A stretch of DNA of 64,000 nucleotides from BPJU01 sp964425225 (GTDB lineage Bacteria; Planctomycetota; Planctomycetia; Pirellulales; Pirellulaceae): positions 1 to 64,000 of the forward strand of contig CAYRMD010000013.1 in the NCBI GenBank assembly GCA_964425225.1, read 5' to 3'. Numbering within the stretch: position 1 is the stretch's first letter; each line of letters begins with the position of its first letter. Shown here piece by piece: positions 8,988 to 16,788 of this stretch. The notes below the pieces were generated by a model. The model had not been told where the DNA came from, searched no databases, and saw only the letters and a list, made by a program, of their open reading frames with translations. The position numbers and the translations under genes are program-made.

Positions 8988-9766
8988 CCGGTGGGCTGGC
9001 GCCCGTACTGGCTGATTTCGAACACTTCTACGAACATCAGACGTTCCCCTACCTGGCCCCAACGCTCAACCAAAGCATTACGAAAAGAATCGGCTCGCCG
9101 AATCATCCAGCGCTCAAACCACCGGCGTAGCCAAACCAGTCGCTCGTTGTGGTCCGCAGGCGGTGACTCCAACCCCTGATTGTGTGGGAGAAACTCAAAC
9201 ACCTGGCTCTCATGACAGGCTAACAGTTGGACGATTCCGTCTACTACATCAGTAACGTCACGCACGACGTCGGGTCTTAATGGCACCGGGCGTGTGAAAA
9301 GATCACACATGTAGGCAACGACCGGATCGCGATCCAAATAGGGAGCATCCGGAACCACCAGCGGCACAGTCACCATGTAGCAGGCGTCCTGCACAGCCTG
9401 CCCGACCGCTCGATGGTCCGGATGATAATCATACGGTCGATGCGTCAGCACAAGATCCGGTTGAAATTCACGAATTTCACGGATGATTGGGGTGCGAAGC
9501 GCAAGGTTCGATTCCAGCGCCCCATCCGGATAATCCCATGTTCGATAGGTAGCTCCCAGCATGCGGCCAGCCGCTTCGGCTTCGTGTCGGCGTCGAACCG
9601 CAAGCTCAAAAGGATGCATGTGGTGATGCCCTGCGGCACCGTTGGTCACAGAGATCAGGCGAAGCTCCGTCCCACGAGAAGCATGGCGTAACAGGGTGCC
9701 ACCGGCATGGAACTCGGCGTCGTCTGGATGCGCTCCAAACACCAACACGCGAAGCGGTCGCTCCAT
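8960..9766 (-). CDS. PIG-L (LmbE-like) family deacetylase
   Basis: A zinc-dependent N-acetylglucosamine deacetylase-fold protein of 268 residues. The zinc motif AHPDDAEFHAGGTLLR is at the N-terminus, with AHPDD providing two ligands, and HPDHRAVG near residue 115 providing the later histidine. The family acts on N-acetyl sugars of glycolipids, thiols or antibiotics; the substrate is not deducible. The ATG at 9766 is chosen because AGGAG sits about seven bases upstream and the zinc motif follows at once; the longer frame to 9877 adds 37 unlike residues. The gene overlaps the convergent CorC-like gene by 28 bases at its 3' end. Confidence 0.87.
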   Translation of the reverse strand: MERPLRVLVFGAHPDDAEFHAGGTLLRHASRGTELRLISVTNGAAGHHHMHPFELAVRRRHEAEAAGRMLGATYRTWDYPDGALESNLALRTPIIREIREFQPDLVLTHRPYDYHPDHRAVGQAVQDACYMVTVPLVVPDAPYLDRDPVVAYMCDLFTRPVPLRPDVVRDVTDVVDGIVQLLACHESQVFEFLPHNQGLESPPADHNERLVWLRRWFERWMIRRADSFRNALVERWGQVGERLMFVEVFEISQYGRQPTGQELELLFP

Positions 9767-9991
9767 CCTCAACTCCTGTTGACGAAGCTCAAAGAAGACG
9801 GTCACCCGTCGAAGAAATGCAATTCCGCTATGATAATAGGGTGGCCGAAGATAGGCGCTAAGAGGCGTTGGACACAACCCTTGCCCAGACGGCCGCGGTT
9901 AGGATGGACCGGGAGTGCGACTCGTTTTTCTACCGCATAGTACCGTTTTCGTTTCCAGTCGCCTCCTAAGTTACCACACAAGGGACCTGCC

Positions 9992-12151
9992 ATGTGCCAA
10001 TGGACGACGAATCGATGCGTGTACCTTTACGGTGCCATGTGGCTGGGTATCTTCTCTTGGAATTCGACGACACTTCTGGCCGACGTGGACTTGAGTGGCT
10101 ACCGAGTCCCATGCCGTATCGAATGCCGTGCGGTCGGCAATGAACTGGAAGTGGTGTGGCCGCTAGGTTCTCCGCCGGGTAATAACGGATTCCTGCGCTT
10201 AAGTGCCGACGCCGAACAGGCACCGATTCTCGAGCTAGGGTGGATCGATAACTCGCGCCGTGCTGTGGTGCTCCAAGATCAAGAGCCAGTCTATTTTTTG
10301 ACCGTGGGAACTCGTCAAATGCCTCCCAGCAAACCATCCTGGCAAAAATGGCTTACGTTTTTCGACAATCCTGCCCAGCGACCTCACCAGACCTACCGTA
10401 CGGAGTGGACCGAGCGATTTTTGCGAGTTACCAGTCATGCGGATCGAGTAACGATTGACATTGGCCACTGTCGCGCAGGCCCGTTCGAAGGTCGGTTGGT
10501 GATCGAGTTATATGCCGATTGCGGCTTGATCGCCTTTCGCGCTGTAGTAAGTACCACCCAGGACGATCGAGCGATTCTTTATGATGCGGCTCTGGCGGGG
10601 CCGATCCATCCGGCTCGAAGCGTCCTCTGGAAAGATACCGAAGACCGCTGGCAACAGGCACCGCTTCGTTCCGGTGAAGCAGCGCAACCCTTGTCGGTTC
10701 GCGGCCGAACGATTGTTATCGAAAGTAGCGCAGGATCGCTGGCTCTTTTCCCGCCGCCGCATCAGTACTTTTTCGCCCGGGACTTGACCACGAATCTACG
10801 TTATGTGTGGTTCGGCCATGGATACCACCAACTCGAGCCGCGGCATGCCGTAGGGATTCGTACTGAAAAGACAGGAGGGGGCTCGTGGGTTCCCTGGTGT
10901 AATGCCCCGCCGGGCACACAGCAGCAGTTGACCCTGTTTGCACTTCTTTCGCCGCACGACGGGCAAACGGCCTGGAACGAGGCCCTCCGCTATACGAACC
11001 AGGATCGATTCCCGACAATGCCGGGCCGTGTAACCTTTACCAGCCACTACCACATGGCAGTGGCCGTGTCAGAAATGGAGGCGCAACGTCAGGGGCGAGG
11101 AGGCAGGATTCCGGAGTTCGTGGACGTCTTTAAACGCATGAACGTACAAGTCGTTCACTTAGCGGAATTCCACGGAGACGGCCACCCACAGGATCCCGGG
11201 CCACTGCGTTTGCCCGAACTTCAGATGATGTTTGCCGAGTGCCGCCGGCTGTCGGATGCGTCGTTCCTGCTATTGCCCGGCGAAGAGGCCAATCGACATC
11301 TGGGTCTGAACGAACCGGGCAAACATCCGGGACATTGGATGTGCCTATTTCCCAAACCGGTCTACTGGACGATGGTCCGCAATCCCGACCAGTCGTTCCT
11401 GGAAGAACATCCGATGTACGGCCCTGTCTACCATGTGGGCAGTCGTGAGGAAATGATGCGCTTGCTGGTGCAAGAAAAAGGTCTGGCTTGGGTTGCCCAC
11501 CCGCGGATCAAAGCATCGAGTTGGACTCCCGATATTTTTCGAAATGAAGACTTCTATCTTGCGGATTTCTTTCTAGGAGCTGCTTGGAAAGCTATGCCTA
11601 CGGACTTTTCCCATGATCGACTTGGTATACGGGCTCTCGACTTGTTGGATGACATGGCAAACTGGGGACAGCGCAAATATCTTGTTGGCGAAGTCGACGT
11701 ATTCAAAATCGATCATACTCACGAGCTGTATGGCCATATGAATATTAATTATCTCGAATTAGAAAAATTGCCCCGCTATGAAAATGGCTGGCAAGAAATA
11801 TTAGATGTATTGCGCCAGGGGAGATTCTTTGTAACGACGGGAGAAGTACTGATAGAAGATTTTCGGATAAACGGGATTTCCGGCGGAGGTGAGGTTAAGC
11901 TACCGCCGGATGGCAAAGTAACGTTGCAACTTACGGTAAGATGGACGTTTCCTCCGCGCTTCATATTAATAAGCTCTGGTGACGGTAAAAATGTGTATCA
12001 TGACCGCATCGATCTAAGTAGTGAAAAAGCCTTCGCTCGCACCGTGCTCGAACGCTCATTGGAGCTCGAAGGACGCTTGTGGGTGCGAATCGAAGCATGG
12101 GACGTGGGGGTCAACGGAGCGTTCAGTCAGCCCGTCTGGTTGGTGCGATAG
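9992..12151 (+). CDS. Large secreted PHP/CehA-like metallo-hydrolase candidate
   Basis: The 719-residue protein has a probable signal peptide (residues 1-30, ending near LLA-DV) and a beta-rich N-terminal half. The second half resembles the CehA/PHP-type metal-dependent hydrolases: HYHMAV near residue 354, LAEFHGDGHPQDPG near residue 390, LPGEEANRHLG near 427, GLAWVAHPRIK near 504, LVGEVDVFKIDHTHELYG near 565, and the C-terminal VLRQGRFFVTTGEVLIEDFRING typical of that group. Those H, D and E positions could hold two or three metals. The assignment to PHP is by pattern only. It is a single gene after an AAGGGA site six bases before the ATG. Confidence 0.6.
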   Translation: MCQWTTNRCVYLYGAMWLGIFSWNSTTLLADVDLSGYRVPCRIECRAVGNELEVVWPLGSPPGNNGFLRLSADAEQAPILELGWIDNSRRAVVLQDQEPVYFLTVGTRQMPPSKPSWQKWLTFFDNPAQRPHQTYRTEWTERFLRVTSHADRVTIDIGHCRAGPFEGRLVIELYADCGLIAFRAVVSTTQDDRAILYDAALAGPIHPARSVLWKDTEDRWQQAPLRSGEAAQPLSVRGRTIVIESSAGSLALFPPPHQYFFARDLTTNLRYVWFGHGYHQLEPRHAVGIRTEKTGGGSWVPWCNAPPGTQQQLTLFALLSPHDGQTAWNEALRYTNQDRFPTMPGRVTFTSHYHMAVAVSEMEAQRQGRGGRIPEFVDVFKRMNVQVVHLAEFHGDGHPQDPGPLRLPELQMMFAECRRLSDASFLLLPGEEANRHLGLNEPGKHPGHWMCLFPKPVYWTMVRNPDQSFLEEHPMYGPVYHVGSREEMMRLLVQEKGLAWVAHPRIKASSWTPDIFRNEDFYLADFFLGAAWKAMPTDFSHDRLGIRALDLLDDMANWGQRKYLVGEVDVFKIDHTHELYGHMNINYLELEKLPRYENGWQEILDVLRQGRFFVTTGEVLIEDFRINGISGGGEVKLPPDGKVTLQLTVRWTFPPRFILISSGDGKNVYHDRIDLSSEKAFARTVLERSLELEGRLWVRIEAWDVGVNGAFSQPVWLVR

Positions 12152-12364
12152 CGGGTATCCGACGGACTATTCTCGTTCTCGAATAGCTAGCGGGTGCAAA
12201 TTCCTGCCGACGTCGGATTGGGTTAGGGCTGCCGACAAGAAAAAAAGAGGGCTGTGATTGGGGCGGGTCTTAGCGCATGTGCCAAGAAAAGGCCAGTGGA
12301 TCATGCCGAGGTCACGACTTGCTCGGTTCCATCCGAGCGCAGAGGAAAGACCGGCCGCAAAGGG

Positions 12365-13564
12365 TTATTCCAGGCGGCCATCCCAATCACGGATCTTAGT
12401 GGCGAGTGCTTCGGTGTATTTCAAAGCGGTAGCCGTATTGAAAAGCACCACGTGTTCATGGGGCTCGATCCATCCGCGCGCCCGTAAAGCATCCAGGGCT
12501 CCGACGCAGGCGGCTGCTTCGGGGCAGATCGGGATCCCAGTCAATTGCGTTGCTTGACGCATCCACGAGCTAATGGAGGCTTCGGGTACAGCCACGGCGA
12601 TCCCACGGCTTTCACGCAGCGTGTCCAACATCATAAAGTCGCCAATGGCTGACGGAACGCGTATTCCGGAGGCAATGGTGTGGGCCTCCTTGAAGGGTTC
12701 AGCAAAGCGATCGCCTCTTTCGAAGGCGCGCACGATGGGACAGCAGCCGTCGGATTGCACCGCTACCATACGGGGCAACTTCTCTTTTTTTAGCCACCCG
12801 AGGGCTAACAGTTCTTGGAAGGCCTTCCACATTCCGATCAATCCTGTGCCGCCGCCTGTCGGATACAAGATCACATCGGGAAGGTGCCAATTGAATTGTT
12901 CGGCTAATTCCAATCCCATGGTTTTCTTGCCTTCCAACCGGTACGGTTCGCGAAGCGTCGACAGGTCGAGCCATTCCAGTTGCGGCGCGAGTTCGCGCAC
13001 GATTTTTCCGCACTCACCGATCAAACCGGCTACTCGGTAGACGCGTGCACCCGCTAGCGCGGCTTCGTATTGATTGACAAGCGGGGTATCGTTGGGCATG
13101 AATACATACGCTTCCATTCCCGCGGCGGCGGCATAGAGCGCCGCAGCACCACCAGCATTCCCCGCTGTGGGCAAAGCGACGCGTCGCACTCCGAATCGCC
13201 GGGCCATGCTAATGGCCATCGTCATCCCACGACTCTTGAACGTACCTCCAGGTAAACGCGATTCGTCCTTGATCCATAAGTTTGTTACTCCCACGCTCTG
13301 ACCCAAGCGCGAAGCAGGCAACAATGGTGTGATCGACTCGCCTAACGTGACCGGCTCGAATTCGGGCGGCAAGGGAAGCAATTCCCGATATCGCCACAGG
13401 GTGGCCGCTCGTGGAGCAATACACGAAGGATCGATTCTCTTCGCGATCGCCGAAAGATCATAGCGTACCCACAGCGGGCGTTCGGCATGGGTCGTATGCA
13501 GCGACTCGGCTGAAAAGCGAGTGCCGTCGATAGCCGATTCCAGGTGACTGACAAAGTAGCTCAT
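12365..13564 (-). CDS. thrC: Threonine synthase
   Basis: This pyridoxal-phosphate enzyme converts O-phosphohomoserine to threonine, the last step of threonine synthesis, in the cytosol. The 399-residue protein has the PLP-lysine segment LPGGTFKSRGM with K110, the phosphate-binding PTGGGTGLIG and the ALPTAGNAGGAAALYAAAAG block of fold-type II enzymes. The N-terminal part with zinc-like cysteines of some homologues is absent, which fits the class-I-like bacterial form. GGAG precedes the ATG by about eight bases. It begins five bases after addA ends on the same strand, so it is the last gene of the aroH-addB-addA-thrC run. Confidence 0.92.
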   Translation of the reverse strand: MSYFVSHLESAIDGTRFSAESLHTTHAERPLWVRYDLSAIAKRIDPSCIAPRAATLWRYRELLPLPPEFEPVTLGESITPLLPASRLGQSVGVTNLWIKDESRLPGGTFKSRGMTMAISMARRFGVRRVALPTAGNAGGAAALYAAAAGMEAYVFMPNDTPLVNQYEAALAGARVYRVAGLIGECGKIVRELAPQLEWLDLSTLREPYRLEGKKTMGLELAEQFNWHLPDVILYPTGGGTGLIGMWKAFQELLALGWLKKEKLPRMVAVQSDGCCPIVRAFERGDRFAEPFKEAHTIASGIRVPSAIGDFMMLDTLRESRGIAVAVPEASISSWMRQATQLTGIPICPEAAACVGALDALRARGWIEPHEHVVLFNTATALKYTEALATKIRDWDGRLE

Positions 13565-13569
13565 TCAGT

Positions 13570-16500
13570 TCACTCCAGGGTTACCACTGGTCCGCTCGGA
13601 ACAAACAACAGTCGAACGCGTACCGCAGCACGCGAAAGTTGGTACAGCTCTTGAATCAATGCGCGATAAGCTTCTTGCTGGGGGCGGTAATATTCGACAA
13701 GCCGCTGAACGGCAGCAGGGACGTCGGATTCAAGAGAATCGGTTTTGTAGTCGAGAATGTCAGCCGCCAGAACACGTCCTTCCTGGCGTCCTAAGATAAG
13801 CCTATCGATACTGCCGGAGAGCAGTTGATTTTGCCATTTGCCTAGAACACGGCGCTCGGTGAATACTTCCCATCGCACTGTTCGTGAACCATCGGGGTCG
13901 GAGCTCCACCACGGGCGAGCTGCTTCATAGGACGAACGGCTCAGGGCGCGTTGTAGATCTGGATGAGAAAGTGCATGGCGAAAGACTTCAAGCAGGCGAT
14001 CTTGGTCAAGCTTCAGCCCGGAGCTGTAGGCGAACGTGCACAAGGCGCGTCGCAAAGCAGGCTCGTCATAGCGAAAATCTTCATACCAGTGAACGTATTG
14101 AAACAGTACGTGCATTGCACTGCCCCAGGCCAATGCGCGGGCGCGATCGTCACTTAACACGTGCGTTGCCTTGATACGCCGGTGCCCTTGCAGGCGAGAA
14201 GGTGACGTGTATAAGGGAGCCTCAGGTGCCCGACCAAAGCGGATGGGTGTCGGGGGTACGATGACCGATTCAGCGGCCTTCGCCGAAACAGTGTGACGGT
14301 ACCAACGGGCATCTCCGTGCTCGAACACCACTTGCTTTGGTTCCAGAGGGGCATTTTCTACCAGAGCCATTCGCAGTAAGCCCACCGGAGTGGCTTCCCA
14401 CGTTCGATTGCCAGTGCGTGGGGGAACTATGATGTGAAGAACATGCACGGCTCGTGTAATAGCTACGTACATCAAGCAGAGCGATTCAATTACCCGCCGG
14501 TATTCATCTTCGGCAAACGTTTTTTGATACGCTTCGGGAAGAATCTCTTGAAGTTCCGCGCGGCGGTAAACACACACGCGTTCCACCGGTCCGGTGCCGT
14601 CTTTGCGTTGCACAACGCAATAGGGCGGACGTTGCTTGAGTGGAAAGTCAAGTTCCGGCAGCACTACGATATCGAATTCCAGTCCTTTGGCTTGATGAAT
14701 CGTCATCACGCGTACCGGCGCCGACTTTGGATCGGCGGCTCGGCGCTGTTCGATCCATTGCACGAACTCTGCAGGGCGCAAAGTCGCCTGCGACTGGAAT
14801 TCGTATGCCGCGTTGACGAATTGCAGGAGGCGCGATGCTTCTCGATCATCGACCGCGTCCAGGATATGTTGCACGAGTCGTCGCATTACCGGGCCATAAC
14901 CGTCGTTACACAAGTCCGCTCGGATCCTTTGGGACAAATCCAACGCTGCTTCATCAGACCGCCAATCGGTGTACTTGATAGCAGCCCCAAGCGGGCTGGT
15001 AGCGACATGATACCGGGCCGGCAAATGACCCGGATTATCGACTAGTTGAAGGAGGGATAGGATAACAGTGACGGGAGCTGCGTCGGTCAAGGGATTGCCG
15101 CCTTCCTCGCTAGCGGCAATGCGCCGCCGGCGCAGTTCGTAAATCGTCTCGGCTACCGCTTGATTCGTGCGCGTGAGTACTCCAATGCAGAATCCCGGAG
15201 CTTGCTTCAGCCACTGTTCGACACACTCGGCTGCACGCACGAGCGAGGGGCGAATGGCCGGTTTCTCAGCGCCGTCGGTCTCGTCGCACGAATCGTCCGT
15301 GACGCTATCGGACGGGCTGACTTCCATCACCACGTAACCGGGAGTATCCCGCTTAACGGTCGTGTGGGGCTCGAACTGCTGCGACCAGTCGTCGATAGCG
15401 CGACGCGTAGGCTCGGATACCTCCCCGCTCTTGCCGAGATTCTTTACGGCCTCTTTGATGTTTTGGAAAATGCGATTCACGATGTCGATGATCGGTTGAG
15501 CCGACCGATAACTGGTCGTGAGCGATCGGGATTGCAGCGATTCGATGCGCTGCTGGACGACATCGAAAATAGCGGCACAACCACCTCGCCAGCCATAGAT
15601 CGCTTGCTTTACGTCTCCGACGCACCAAAATGAGCCGTTTTTCCCCTGGGACAGAGCCCACCGAGTAAAGGGTTCCAGCACGCGCCACTGGGGCGGAGAC
15701 GTATCTTGAAACTCGTCGATCAACAGATGGTGGATGGGCGAGTCGATACGAAACAGGGCCAGGTCGACTTTATTCTCCGAAAGATTGCGGGCCAAACAGA
15801 GCGTGATATCGTCGAATCCAACGGCGTGCGATCGGTATATGCACTGTCGGTAGTGATGATCGAACCGTTCCAACAATTCATAGGTGGCCATCGTTTGCGC
15901 TCGCCACTGTTCGGTCAGGCGTGCCCGTACGTGATCCGCTAATTGAAGGTAGGCGCGTAAAATCGGTTTGGGGAGCTCTTTTCGATAATAGGTCGTTTGC
16001 CCGCGCAGCACAGCCGCGAGCAACCCAGTTTCCACCATGGTTTCCCATTGTTCTTTTTCGAGTCGCTCTAAGTCTTTCGTCAGCGCTTCTTGCAAACGTT
16101 TATCGCTTGTGGACTTTGATTGCTCGAGGGTTTCGTGCACTTTGGCAAGCTCTTTGTGAGACATGCGCCGGCCTACAATGGGCATGTCCCAGGCAGAGCG
16201 CGGGGAATCTTGGTAAATGGGATACAATTCGCTGATGATGCGCTCCAGGCGCGCCGCAACGGGGCGATCAGCGCCCCCCTGGTTGATAAGCAGTACGAGG
16301 CGTTCTAGGTCGGCTGGGTTTTCGCTGTTCAGTAACTCACCCAGCGCCAGGCGCTTGAACTGCTCGTCTTGATGCTCGTCGAGAATGGTCCAGCCCAGCG
16401 GTAGTCCAACTTCCAGCGCTGCACTGTGGCCGATACGCGAGAAAAACGAATCCAGGGTTGTGATGCGAACCCGATGCAGATGGCTGACGAGCTCATCGAG

Positions 16501-16788
16501 CAGTTGTTGAGCGCGCTCGACGGTGATCGGCCGGTCCACAGCAGCACTTAATTCTCGGAGTGCCCCGGGTTCTTGGACCGCCAACGCCAGACGCAATAGC
16601 ACCCGCTCGAGTATCTCGCCGGCTGCCTTTCGAGTAAACGTGCTGGCAACGATCTGTTCCGGAGGCACACCGTCGAAAAGCAATTGTATATAGCGGTTGG
16701 TCAATTGGTAGGTTTTCCCCGTGCCTGCCGAGGCCCGAATCACCACGTTGCTGCTCGTGCCTGCTGCCGGACAAGCTCTGTCATTCAC
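13570..16788 (-). CDS. addA: AddA-type helicase/exonuclease subunit
   Basis: AddA is the UvrD-like helicase and nuclease subunit that, with AddB, processes double-strand breaks for recombination. Visible are the Walker A RASAGTGKTYQLTNRY near residue 20, IVASTFTRKAAGEI (motif Ia), LLIDEFQDTSPPQW (motif II), GDVKQAIYGWRGG (motif III), VRVMTIHQAKGLEFDIVVLPELD (motif V) and YVAITRA (motif VI). The C-terminus carries the nuclease signature GSIDRLILGR ... ADILDYKTDS. The frame is open to a TTG at 16830, but I choose the GTG at 16788: GGAG lies nine bases before it and it overlaps the addB stop in a GTGA of four bases, the usual sign of coupled translation. That gives 1072 residues. Confidence 0.9.
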   Translation of the reverse strand: MNDRACPAAGTSSNVVIRASAGTGKTYQLTNRYIQLLFDGVPPEQIVASTFTRKAAGEILERVLLRLALAVQEPGALRELSAAVDRPITVERAQQLLDELVSHLHRVRITTLDSFFSRIGHSAALEVGLPLGWTILDEHQDEQFKRLALGELLNSENPADLERLVLLINQGGADRPVAARLERIISELYPIYQDSPRSAWDMPIVGRRMSHKELAKVHETLEQSKSTSDKRLQEALTKDLERLEKEQWETMVETGLLAAVLRGQTTYYRKELPKPILRAYLQLADHVRARLTEQWRAQTMATYELLERFDHHYRQCIYRSHAVGFDDITLCLARNLSENKVDLALFRIDSPIHHLLIDEFQDTSPPQWRVLEPFTRWALSQGKNGSFWCVGDVKQAIYGWRGGCAAIFDVVQQRIESLQSRSLTTSYRSAQPIIDIVNRIFQNIKEAVKNLGKSGEVSEPTRRAIDDWSQQFEPHTTVKRDTPGYVVMEVSPSDSVTDDSCDETDGAEKPAIRPSLVRAAECVEQWLKQAPGFCIGVLTRTNQAVAETIYELRRRRIAASEEGGNPLTDAAPVTVILSLLQLVDNPGHLPARYHVATSPLGAAIKYTDWRSDEAALDLSQRIRADLCNDGYGPVMRRLVQHILDAVDDREASRLLQFVNAAYEFQSQATLRPAEFVQWIEQRRAADPKSAPVRVMTIHQAKGLEFDIVVLPELDFPLKQRPPYCVVQRKDGTGPVERVCVYRRAELQEILPEAYQKTFAEDEYRRVIESLCLMYVAITRAVHVLHIIVPPRTGNRTWEATPVGLLRMALVENAPLEPKQVVFEHGDARWYRHTVSAKAAESVIVPPTPIRFGRAPEAPLYTSPSRLQGHRRIKATHVLSDDRARALAWGSAMHVLFQYVHWYEDFRYDEPALRRALCTFAYSSGLKLDQDRLLEVFRHALSHPDLQRALSRSSYEAARPWWSSDPDGSRTVRWEVFTERRVLGKWQNQLLSGSIDRLILGRQEGRVLAADILDYKTDSLESDVPAAVQRLVEYYRPQQEAYRALIQELYQLSRAAVRVRLLFVPSGPVVTLE

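Noticed and set aside
12152..12260. CTATTC/GAATAG hairpin after the PHP-like gene as a terminator
   Set aside because: The stem is only six pairs and no T-run follows.
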